From: Frankia sp.
GTDB lineage: Bacteria; Actinomycetota; Actinomycetes; Frankiales; Frankiaceae
Length of the DNA stretch: 5,419 nt
Direction: 5' to 3'
Assembly: GCA_019689615.1 (NCBI GenBank)
Contig: JADGHD010000372.1
Location: 1 to 5,419, forward strand
A program made the translations under genes and the position numbers. Below are positions 1-5,378 of the stretch, in pieces (position 1 is the first letter of the stretch; every line of letters begins with the position of its first letter). Under the pieces are notes generated by a model that had not been told where the DNA came from, searched no databases, and was given only the letters and a program-made list of their open reading frames with translations.

Positions 1-71
1 CCCGGGCCCCGCGGGCCCCGGCGCCGCCCGGGGGGGCGGCCGGGGGGGGGGGCGCCGCCGGGCGGCGCGGA
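1..71. other. G/C-only low-complexity contig edge
   Basis: The first 70 or so bases contain no A or T at all and include an 11-base G run at 42-52 and repeated GGGCCCC blocks. The neighbouring coding sequence is very GC-rich but has regular A and T, so this stretch differs from it. It may be genuine intergenic sequence downstream of glyA, but its composition and edge position also fit an assembly or poly-G sequencing artefact. No gene is visible in it. Confidence 0.6.
52..68 (-). terminator. Candidate glyA terminator hairpin (no U-tract)
   Basis: A perfect inverted repeat, GCGCCGCC-G-GGCGGCGC, lies nine bases beyond the glyA stop codon; as RNA it would form about seven G-C pairs with a three-base loop. 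On the minus strand it is followed by a run of eleven C rather than U. GC-only hairpins without a U-tract are common downstream of actinomycete genes, so this may end glyA transcription. The sequence lies in the suspicious contig edge, so part of it could be artefactual. Confidence 0.4.
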
Positions 72-77
72 GTCGGA

Positions 78-1340
78 TCAGGCCCAGCCGGGCATCGGGA
101 AGGCGGCCGTGAGCTCGCGCACCTCGCTGGCGATCTGGGCGAGGACGGCCTCGTCGCCGTCGCCGGCTGCCTTGACGGCCTGGTCGATCCAGGAGGCGAT
201 CTGGCGCATCTCGGCGGCGCCCATGCCGCGGGTGGTGACCGCGGCGGTGCCGAGGCGCAGGCCGGACGGGTCGAACGGCTTGCGCTGGTCGAACGGCACG
301 GTGTTGTAGTTCAGCTCGATGCCGGCCCGGTCGAGCGCCTGGGCCGCCGGCTTGCCGCCGATGCCCTTGCTGGTCAGGTCGATCAGGATCAGGTGGTTGT
401 CGGTGCCGCCGGAGACCAGGTCGAACCCGCGCTCGGCGAGCGCCTCGGCCAGCGCGGCGGCGTTCGTGACGACGGCGTGGGCGTAGTCGCGGAAGCCCTG
501 GGTGGCCGCCTCGCGCAGGGCGACGGCGATCGCGGCCGTGGTGTGGTTGTGCGGGCCACCCTGCAGGCCGGGGAAGACGGCCTTGTCGATCGCGGCGGCG
601 TGCGCGGCGTCGGACATGATCATCGCGCCGCGCGGGCCGCGCAGCGTCTTGTGGGTGGTCGTCGAGATCACCGGGGCGTGGCCGACCGGCGACGGGTGCG
701 CGCCACCGGCGATCAGGCCGGCGATGTGCGCGATGTCGGCGACCAGGATCGCGCCGACCTCCTGGGCGATCTCGGCGAACGCCGCGAAGTCGATCGTCCG
801 CGGGATCGCCGTGCCGCCACAGAAGATCACCTTCGGCCGCTCGGCCCGGGCCAGCTCGCGCACCTCGTCCATGTCGACCCGGCCGGTGTCCCGGCGGACG
901 CCGTAGCGGACGGCGCGGAACCACCTGCCGGTCGCGGACACCGACCAGCCGTGGGTCAGGTGGCCGCCCATCGGCAGCGACATGCCCATCACGGTGTCGC
1001 CCGGCTCCAGGAAGGCCAGGTAGACGGCCAGGTTGGCGGGCGAGCCCGAGTAGGGCTGGACGTTGGCGTGCTCGACCCCGAACAGCTCCTTCGCCCGGTT
1101 GACCGCGAGCGTCTCGAGCGGGTCGATGAACTGCTGGCCCTCGTAGTAGCGCCGGCCGGGGTAGCCCTCGGAGTACTTGTTGGTCAGCACGGTGCCGCAG
1201 GCCTCGAGGACCGCGGTGGAGACGTAGTTCTCCGAGGCGATGAGACGGATCTTCTCGTACTGCCGCCGCGCCTCCCCCTCGACCAGCCGCGCGATCTCGG
1301 GATCCGCGCTGGCCAGGTGCGCAATGGACGGCTGGTGCAT
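78..1340 (-). CDS. glyA: Serine hydroxymethyltransferase (variant actinobacterial type)
   Basis: A 420-residue fold-type I PLP enzyme, the usual SHMT length. It interconverts serine plus tetrahydrofolate with glycine plus 5,10-methylene-THF in the cytosol, supplying one-carbon units for purines, thymidylate and methionine. Visible hallmarks: IASENYVS (34-41), NKYSEGYPGRRYY (54-66), GGHLTHG (125-131; H127 matches the histidine stacking on PLP), D202 and H205 in DIAHIAGL, the PLP-binding Lys231 in TTTHKTLRGPRG, and R362 in LRLGTAAVTTRG, the carboxylate-binding arginine. Several motifs differ from the common form: GSPAN for GSQAN (99-103), SLPMGGH for N-L-x-x-GGH, and GGTAIPR for G-x-SAYPR (175-181), so it belongs to a divergent SHMT branch. 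I chose the ATG at 1340 because GGAGG lies five bases upstream and family homology starts there; the same frame stays open to 1550, but that part is riboswitch leader. It is probably controlled by the ZTP riboswitch directly upstream. Confidence 0.96.
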   Translation of the reverse strand: MHQPSIAHLASADPEIARLVEGEARRQYEKIRLIASENYVSTAVLEACGTVLTNKYSEGYPGRRYYEGQQFIDPLETLAVNRAKELFGVEHANVQPYSGSPANLAVYLAFLEPGDTVMGMSLPMGGHLTHGWSVSATGRWFRAVRYGVRRDTGRVDMDEVRELARAERPKVIFCGGTAIPRTIDFAAFAEIAQEVGAILVADIAHIAGLIAGGAHPSPVGHAPVISTTTHKTLRGPRGAMIMSDAAHAAAIDKAVFPGLQGGPHNHTTAAIAVALREAATQGFRDYAHAVVTNAAALAEALAERGFDLVSGGTDNHLILIDLTSKGIGGKPAAQALDRAGIELNYNTVPFDQRKPFDPSGLRLGTAAVTTRGMGAAEMRQIASWIDQAVKAAGDGDEAVLAQIASEVRELTAAFPMPGWA

Positions 1341-1345
1341 GAGGA

Positions 1346-1350
1346 CCTCC
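1346..1350 (-). promoter_or_regulatory. glyA Shine-Dalgarno
   Basis: On the minus strand GGAGG precedes ATG by five bases and fixes the start at 1340. Immediately upstream lies CTCC (1360-1357), which can pair with GGAG across a six-base loop. This is a weak local hairpin that could partly hide the site. Confidence 0.8.
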
Positions 1351-1402
1351 AGGTGGGGAGCTGCCCGGCCCGCCCGCGTCCACACCTCAGGGCGCCTGCT
1401 GG

Positions 1403-1439
1403 CGGCGCGGGCCGCGTCCAAAGGGGACGAGCCGCGCCG
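1403..1439 (-). terminator. Leader hairpin, possible riboswitch expression platform
   Basis: In the glyA leader RNA, CGGCGCGG (1439-1432) pairs perfectly with CCGCGCCG (1410-1403), and inside it CGTCC (1429-1425) pairs with GGACG (1419-1415) around a CCTTT loop. This gives a long, very stable composite stem between the ZTP aptamer and the glyA ribosome binding site. No U-tract follows, so it would be a non-canonical terminator or an RNA structure with another role. Assigning it to the riboswitch is inference. Confidence 0.4.
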
Positions 1440-1451
1440 GCGGACACCAAA

Positions 1452-1475
1452 CGGGCACGTGCTGTCATCTGCCCG
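1452..1475 (-). terminator. Short hairpin just after the ZTP aptamer
   Basis: CGGGCA (1475-1470) and TGCCCG (1457-1452) form a perfect six-pair stem with a 12-base loop, followed by TTT. It begins directly after the last predicted aptamer helix. In addition, CGTGCC (1459-1454) is complementary to GGCACG (1503-1498), which is the 5' side of that aptamer helix, so ligand-dependent strand exchange is possible. Whether it acts as terminator or antiterminator partner is not decided by the sequence. Confidence 0.35.
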
Positions 1476-1556
1476 GCGGCACCCAGGCGCACGGTGCCGT
1501 GCCGATCCGTCGCTCCCCGGTGGTTGACTCCACCCCAGCGCGCCAGTCACGACTCG
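1476..1556 (-). ncRNA. ZTP riboswitch (pfl motif) upstream of glyA
   Basis: The glyA leader carries the conserved blocks of the ZTP/ZMP riboswitch in order: GTGACTGGCG (1550-1541), a hairpin GGTGG-AGTCAA-CCACC (1534-1519), the following GGGGAGCG (1518-1511), and CGCCTGGG (1489-1482). Supporting pairings are GTCG (1553-1550) with CGAC (1512-1509) closing the first domain, CGGCAC (1504-1499) with GTGCCG (1482-1477) as the second-domain helix, and GGCG (1544-1541) with CGCC (1489-1486) as the expected inter-domain pseudoknot. This class binds the purine intermediate ZMP and its triphosphate ZTP, which build up when 10-formyl-THF is scarce, and it is known upstream of glyA and other folate or purine genes. 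By analogy it should raise SHMT expression during folate stress. I recognised it from the motifs and did not run a covariance model. Confidence 0.88.
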
Positions 1557-1562
1557 GGGCGC

Positions 1563-1568
1563 AGCCTA
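1563..1568 (-). promoter_or_regulatory. Candidate -10 element of the glyA promoter
   Basis: TAGGCT on the minus strand matches the TANNNT pattern of actinobacterial housekeeping promoters. Transcription starting about seven bases downstream would begin near 1556, right at the first base of the ZTP aptamer, which is the main support. At 17-base spacing the -35 is GGCCTG, a poor match to TTGACA. Confidence 0.45.
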
Positions 1569-1767
1569 CCAGGCCCGTTACCGCGCAGGCCGACCTCCCC
1601 CGCCCGGGCGTGCCACGTGCGAGCGCCGCCACGGCCGGCCGGCCGGCGCCCCCAACCGACCGCTGCCACCCGCGGCGATTACCGCCCGCGTACGTCCGGG
1701 TACGCAACTGCCAGGTCTGTGCTGGACGGACGCGGCGGCCGGCCGGGCCGCCCGGGTCGCACCCGCG
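1569..1767. other. Rest of the glyA / DUF5996 divergent intergenic region
   Basis: About 200 bases without a supported gene. It contains GGCC/CCGG simple-sequence patches (around 1633-1648 and 1736-1756), one perfect inverted repeat listed separately, and no plus-strand promoter with recognisable -35 and -10 boxes. The DUF5996 promoter must lie here, but I cannot place it. Frames open through this stretch lack ribosome binding sites and recognisable protein sequence. Confidence 0.6.
1688..1705. repeat. Perfect 6-6-6 inverted repeat, possible operator
   Basis: GCGTAC - GTCCGG - GTACGC is a perfect inverted repeat with six-base arms and a six-base spacer, 73 bases upstream of the DUF5996 start. 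Its size and symmetry fit a binding site for a dimeric repressor such as a TetR-like protein. No regulator gene lies in the window, and it could also arise by chance in GC-rich DNA. Confidence 0.3.
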
Positions 1768-1774
1768 GGAGGTG
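1768..1774 (+). promoter_or_regulatory. DUF5996 Shine-Dalgarno
   Basis: GGAGGTG ends four bases before the ATG at 1779, a strong match to the 16S rRNA tail. It decides the start within a frame that is open far upstream. Confidence 0.75.
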
Positions 1775-1778
1775 GGAC

Positions 1779-2786
1779 ATGGTCGAGACGCTGGCTGAGC
1801 TGCCGCTGTCGTCGTGGGCCGACACCAAGGAGACGGTGCACCGGTACCTGCAGGTCGTCGGCAAGATCCGGCTGGCGGCGAGCCCACGGCGCAACCACTG
1901 GTGGAACGTGCCGTTCCACGTCACCGGCCGCGGCCTGACCACCCGCCCGATGGGGCAGGTCGACGGCAACCCGATCTTCGCGATCGACTTCGACTTCGTC
2001 GGGCACGAGCTGGTGGTGTGCGCGCTGGACGGCGAGCGGATCACGTTCCCGCTGCCCAACCGGTCGGTGGCGTCGTTCTACCAGCGGACGATGGACGCGC
2101 TGGCCGACATCGGGGTCAAGGTGCACATCCAGCACCCGCACCCGTTCGACCTGCCGGACTCCCGCCGGGCGTTCGAGGACGACACCGAGCACGCCGCCTA
2201 CGACCCGGCCAAGGTCACCCGATACTGGCAGACGCTCAGCCAGGTCAACCTGCTGCTGGAGGAGTTCGCTGCCGGTTTCCGCGGCAAGGTCAGCCCGGTG
2301 CACCACTTCTGGCACACCTTCGACATCGCGCACACCCGCTTCGGCGAGCGGATCGTCGACGAGGGCCGCGACATCGACCCGGTGACCCGGGAGGCGTACT
2401 CCCAGGAGGTGATCAGCTTCGGTTTCTGGTTCGGCGACGACCAGATTCCCGAGCCGGCGTTCTACTCCTACACCGCGCCCGAGCCCGCGGGCCTGGCCGA
2501 CGAGCCGCTGCGCCCGGACGGCCTGGCCAGCTGGCAGACCAGGCACGGCAGCCACCTCGCCGTCCTCCCGCTGGCCGCGCTGCGCGACTGCCAGGACCGT
2601 CGCGCCGCCGCGCTGGAGTTCTACGAGAGCGCCTATCAGGCCGGCGCGCGGCGGGCCGGATGGGACGTCGAGCGCCTGGCCAGCCCGCACGGCATCACCG
2701 ACCCGGTCCTGCACCCGCTCGACCAGCCGCACGACCGGCTGGGGCCGCGGCCGACGCCGCCGCACGCCGTGCCGGGGGCGGACTAG
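1779..2786 (+). CDS. DUF5996 family protein of unknown function
   Basis: A 335-residue soluble protein with no signal peptide or membrane segment. I recognise the DUF5996 family, widespread in actinobacteria and cyanobacteria and without an established function. Conserved-looking blocks are HWWNVPFHVTGRGLTT (40-55), FAIDFDFVGHEL (67-78), the histidine-rich SPVHHFWHTFDIAHTRFG (172-189, with H175, H176, H179, H185), EVISFGFWFGD (210-220) and PAFYSYTAPEP (226-236). The clustered His with nearby Asp, Glu and aromatic residues would suit a metal or ligand pocket, but that is inference. The last 25 or so residues are proline-rich and probably disordered. The ATG at 1779 is chosen for its GGAGGTG ribosome binding site and because the family sequence begins there. 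It is monocistronic, divergent from glyA and convergent with the peptidase gene, so neighbours give no clue to its role. Confidence 0.9.
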   Translation: MVETLAELPLSSWADTKETVHRYLQVVGKIRLAASPRRNHWWNVPFHVTGRGLTTRPMGQVDGNPIFAIDFDFVGHELVVCALDGERITFPLPNRSVASFYQRTMDALADIGVKVHIQHPHPFDLPDSRRAFEDDTEHAAYDPAKVTRYWQTLSQVNLLLEEFAAGFRGKVSPVHHFWHTFDIAHTRFGERIVDEGRDIDPVTREAYSQEVISFGFWFGDDQIPEPAFYSYTAPEPAGLADEPLRPDGLASWQTRHGSHLAVLPLAALRDCQDRRAAALEFYESAYQAGARRAGWDVERLASPHGITDPVLHPLDQPHDRLGPRPTPPHAVPGAD

Positions 2787-2821
2787 CCGCCGCCGCGCCG
2801 CGGGCAACGCGCGCCGGCGGC
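2786..2821 (+). terminator. GC-rich hairpin between convergent genes
   Basis: Starting at the DUF5996 stop codon, GCCGCCGCGC (2789-2798) can pair with GCGC (2809-2812) and GGCGGC (2816-2821), with a three-base bulge and a ten-base loop. It lies in the 65-bp gap between two convergent genes, where a bidirectional terminator is expected. There is no U-tract in either direction, and CCG-repeat composition makes such stems easy to find by chance. Confidence 0.35.
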
Positions 2822-2851
2822 CGCCCGCGGTGAGCCCGGCGTGGGCCCCGG

Positions 2852-4474
2852 TCACTCGCACACCGTCCCCGGCTTCGGCAGCTCGAGGTCGATCAGGTAG
2901 CGGTTGACGATGTCGTGCACGCAGGTGCTCGGCCCGGTGTAGGCGCCGTGGGTGTAGGAGCGCCAGGTGAGCAGCTCGCTGTTGGACAGCCTCCTGGCGA
3001 CCGAGACCGCCTCGGGGTAGGGGGTGGCCGGGTCGCCGGTGGTCCCGATGACCAGGATCGGCGGGGCGCCCTCGGCCGTGAACGGGCCGGTGTAGCGCGA
3101 CGCGGCCCGCTGCGGCCAGAACGCGCAGCTCAGGCCACCCAGCGCGACCGAGCTGCCGATCCGGGGGTACTCGGCGGCCAGCTCGTCCGACAGCCGCCGG
3201 TACGCGGCCACGTCGCGCGGGTAGGCCTGGTCGGCGCAGTTGATCGCGTTGTTGGCGTCGAACGAGTTGTCGTAGGTGCCGTCGTCGCGCCGACCGGCCT
3301 GCTCCTGGGCGAGCGCGAGCATCGCCGACCCGTCGTCGAACTCGTCGGCCAGCGCGAGCACCAGGTCGAGGGTCGGCCACAGCTCCTGGCTGTAGAGCAG
3401 CTCGATGATGGCCGACCGCGCGACCGTGTCGTCCACCAGGTGCGGGCCGGGGCCCAGCTCCTTGCCGGTCGCCTCGATCGGGTCCTCGGCCAGCCGGGCC
3501 ATCAGCCGGTCGTACGCGCCGGCCGGGTCGCCCCCGCCGAACAGGCAGTCCGGGTCGGCCGCGCAGTCGGCGAGGAAGGCGTTCAGCGCCGCCTCGAACG
3601 CCGCGGCCTGCATCCGGGTCTCCTCGAACGGCCGGTTGAGCGCCATCTCCGGGTCGACGACCGAGTCGAGCACGAGCGCGCGCAGCCGGGTCGGGAACAG
3701 CGCCGCGTAGGTAAGGCCGAGCTGGGTGCCGTACGAGCCGCCGAACGCGGTGAGCCGGTGCTCGCCGAGCGCGGCCCGGATCAGGTCGACGTCGCGGGCC
3801 GCGGCCTCGGTCGACAGGTACGGCAGCAGCCACCCGCTCATCCGCTCGCAGCCCTCGGCCACCTCGCGCTCGGCCGCGACGCTCGCGGCGAACTCCGCCG
3901 CCGTCAGCCGGTCGGCGCCGCCGCTGGCCGTCGCCCCGCCGCCGCGGCCGGCACCTGGGGCGTCGACGCCCAGCAGGAGCACGTCCTTCTGCTCGTCGGC
4001 CAGGCAGCGCACCGGGGCGCTCTCGCCGACGCCGCGCTGGTCGAACCCGACGATGTCGAACCGGTCGCGGATCGGGTCGTCGAACAGGTCAGGGTAGGTC
4101 CTGATCGTCTCGACACCGGAGACGCCCGGGCCGCCCTCCAGCCACAGCAGCGAGCCGATCCGCTGCGCCGGGTCCCGCGCGGGGCGGCGGACCAGCGCCA
4201 GCTCGATCGTGCCGGCGGCCGGCCTGGCGTGGTCCAGCGGCACCGGCAGGGTCGCGCACTCGAGCTCGTCGCCGTCCTCGCCGTCGTCGGCCGCGTCGGG
4301 GCAGGGCTGCCAGTCCAGCGCCGGCACCGCCAGCGGCAGGGGCGATGGCCTGGGCAGCGGTGTGGCCGGTGCCGGGCGCGACGACGCGTCGGCGGCCGGC
4401 CCAGCGGCTCCCAGCACGGACAGTGTCACCACGGCGAGCACGCCGGTGACGCGAGCTTGCCAGGACGGGTACAC
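2852..4474 (-). CDS. Secreted alpha/beta-hydrolase peptidase, S33 tripeptidyl aminopeptidase-like
   Basis: A 540-residue exported serine hydrolase of the Streptomyces Tap/SlpD/SlpE type, which removes short peptides from the N-termini of extracellular proteins. Residues 1-30 form a Sec-type signal: hydrophobic 10-25 and an AxA-like ADA cleavage site (28-30). No lipobox cysteine is present, so release or loose wall association is likely. A proline-rich linker follows (33-51), then WQPCP (55-59) and LECATLPVPLDH (71-82). The oxyanion-hole GGPG is at 114-117 and the nucleophile motif GGSYG at 245-249 (Ser247). The C-terminal TAP-like region carries Asp481 in GTTGDPATP and His509 in SYTHGAYTG, completing the triad. 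Cysteines at 58, 73, 157, 209, 304, 310, 413, 450, 518 and 539 suggest disulfides. The GTG start at 4474 is preceded by GGAGG four bases away, and the signal peptide begins there. The exact substrate is unknown; esterase or haloperoxidase-like activity is possible within this fold. Confidence 0.93.
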   Translation of the reverse strand: MYPSWQARVTGVLAVVTLSVLGAAGPAADASSRPAPATPLPRPSPLPLAVPALDWQPCPDAADDGEDGDELECATLPVPLDHARPAAGTIELALVRRPARDPAQRIGSLLWLEGGPGVSGVETIRTYPDLFDDPIRDRFDIVGFDQRGVGESAPVRCLADEQKDVLLLGVDAPGAGRGGGATASGGADRLTAAEFAASVAAEREVAEGCERMSGWLLPYLSTEAAARDVDLIRAALGEHRLTAFGGSYGTQLGLTYAALFPTRLRALVLDSVVDPEMALNRPFEETRMQAAAFEAALNAFLADCAADPDCLFGGGDPAGAYDRLMARLAEDPIEATGKELGPGPHLVDDTVARSAIIELLYSQELWPTLDLVLALADEFDDGSAMLALAQEQAGRRDDGTYDNSFDANNAINCADQAYPRDVAAYRRLSDELAAEYPRIGSSVALGGLSCAFWPQRAASRYTGPFTAEGAPPILVIGTTGDPATPYPEAVSVARRLSNSELLTWRSYTHGAYTGPSTCVHDIVNRYLIDLELPKPGTVCE

Positions 4475-4500
4475 GCGCCCTCCGATGCCAAAGGTTCATT

Positions 4501-4506
4501 ACTCTA
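4501..4506 (-). promoter_or_regulatory. Candidate -10 element of the peptidase promoter
   Basis: TAGAGT on the minus strand is a good actinobacterial -10 (TANNNT). It sits in the AT-richest pocket of the window (about 4484-4525), and a start near 4494 would give a leader of about 20 bases with the GGAGG site. No convincing -35 is seen at 16-19 bases. Confidence 0.45.
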
Positions 4507-4576
4507 CGTGACAGCAGTATTCCGCAGAGTGCCGACGCGCGGTCTCGGCGGACCCGGTCCGGCCGAGAGGTCCGGT

Positions 4577-4604
4577 CTGACGCTGGCGCGGGCGCGGGCA
4601 TGCT
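4577..4604 (+). promoter_or_regulatory. Candidate promoter of the MDMPI-family gene
   Basis: CTGACG (4577-4582) resembles TTGACA and is followed after 16 bases by CATGCT (4599-4604), a one-mismatch form of TANNNT. Transcription would start about 4611, leaving a leader of only about nine bases before GTG 4620. This would agree with the lack of a good Shine-Dalgarno there. An alternative is TTCATT (4495) with TATTCC (4518) at 17-base spacing, which gives a 90-base leader. Confidence 0.3.
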
Positions 4605-4619
4605 GGAAAAGTCGGGCGG

Positions 4620-5339
4620 GTGGACTACCTGGCGCTGCTGAACGAAGAGGCCGACGCGCTGCTGGAGGCCGCCACGTCGGACCTGTCCGCCCCGGTCGCG
4701 GGCTGCCCCGGATGGGACTGCCGGCGGCTGGTCCGCCACGTCGCAAGGGTGCTCGCGTCCACGGCCGCGCACCTGCCGCGCGGCGTCACCGACCTGCCCG
4801 GCCGGCCGGCGCCCGCCCCGGAGGACGACGCCGGCCTGCTCGCCTACTACCGGCAGGCGGTCGAGGACGCGCTCGCGGCCCTGCGCGCGACCGGCCCGGC
4901 GGCGCCGGCCTGGAACTTCACGGGCGCGCCGAAGGTCGCCGGGTTCTGGCCGCGCCGGCTGGCGCAGGAGCTGCAGATCCACGCCTGGGACGCGGCCGAG
5001 GCGGTCGGGCGGCCCCGCCCGCTGGACCCGGCGCTCGCCGCGGACGGGATCGACGAGCTGCTGCGGATCCTGCTGCCGGCGGCGCGGGCGTCGGGGCAGT
5101 CGAAGCCCGGGGACGGCAGCGCCCACGTGCACCTGACCGACGCCGCCGGCGAGTGGACGGTCCGGCTGGCGGGCCCGTCCGTCGAGGTCAGCGCGGAACA
5201 CACGAAGGGTGACGCCGCGCTGCGCGGCCCGGCCGGCCCGGCGCTGCTCGCGCTGTGGGGCCGGGTCGACTTCACCGCCGGCGGGCTCACCCCGTTCGGC
5301 GACCAGGAGCTGCTCGTCGCGCTGCGCCCGAGCCTGTGA
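4620..5339 (+). CDS. Maleylpyruvate isomerase family mycothiol-dependent enzyme
   Basis: A 239-residue cytosolic protein of the MDMPI/DinB-like superfamily. Residues about 3-130 form the N-terminal four-helix metal-binding domain, and about 145-238 the C-terminal MDMPI_C domain ending in FGDQELLVALRPSL. The metal-ligand pattern of mycothiol-dependent maleylpyruvate isomerase is intact: H40 in RRLVRH, and E117 with H121 in ELQIHAWD (the E-x3-H spacing of the characterised Corynebacterium enzyme). GCPGWDCRRLVRHV (28-41) is the usual family signature near the N-terminus. Members are thought to use mycothiol in thiol-transfer or isomerisation reactions, but most have no known substrate. No gentisate-pathway gene lies nearby, so maleylpyruvate itself cannot be assumed. 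The start is GTG 4620: an in-frame TGA at 4578 and no other start codon between force it. The Shine-Dalgarno is poor (only GGGCGG just upstream), so a short-leader or leaderless transcript is plausible. Confidence 0.9.
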   Translation: MDYLALLNEEADALLEAATSDLSAPVAGCPGWDCRRLVRHVARVLASTAAHLPRGVTDLPGRPAPAPEDDAGLLAYYRQAVEDALAALRATGPAAPAWNFTGAPKVAGFWPRRLAQELQIHAWDAAEAVGRPRPLDPALAADGIDELLRILLPAARASGQSKPGDGSAHVHLTDAAGEWTVRLAGPSVEVSAEHTKGDAALRGPAGPALLALWGRVDFTAGGLTPFGDQELLVALRPSL

Positions 5340-5350
5340 GCGGGCGGCCG

Positions 5351-5378
5351 CCCCGGGGGCCGGGCACGAGCCCCGGGG
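5351..5378 (+). terminator. GC hairpin downstream of the MDMPI-family gene
   Basis: CCCCGGGG at 5351-5358 and again at 5371-5378 can pair as an eight-base stem around a 12-base loop, starting 11 bases after the stop codon. Each arm is also self-palindromic, so other folds compete. The natural sequence downstream is lost because adapter begins immediately after. Confidence 0.35.

Noticed and set aside
1341..1550. N-terminal extension of GlyA by 70 residues (frame open from 1550)
   Set aside because: The extension is low-complexity, matches no SHMT, lies over the riboswitch, and the ATG at 1340 has a strong Shine-Dalgarno.
1633..1648. GGCC/CCGG tandem patch as a regulatory repeat
   Set aside because: Simple-sequence self-complementarity of this kind is expected in DNA of this composition and is not tied to any promoter or start.
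393..1778. Upstream extension of the DUF5996 frame through the antisense of glyA
   Set aside because: The part before 1779 is the antisense of a well-supported gene and its leader; a clear GGAGGTG-ATG start exists at 1779.
1578..3833. Long minus-strand frame across DUF5996 and the peptidase gene
   Set aside because: It is an arginine/glycine/proline-rich shadow of two recognised genes in other frames, produced by high GC at third positions.
4501..4530. Inverted repeat ACTCT...AGAGT as an operator
   Set aside because: Arms of only five bases with a 20-base spacer; one arm is better explained as part of the -10 element TAGAGT.
4600..4602. ATG as start of the MDMPI-family gene
   Set aside because: It is out of frame with the protein by two bases; the GTG at 4620 is the only start in frame after the TGA at 4578.
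2915..5212. Long plus-strand frame antisense to the peptidase and overlapping the MDMPI gene
   Set aside because: It has the same shadow composition, no ribosome binding site and no recognisable domain.
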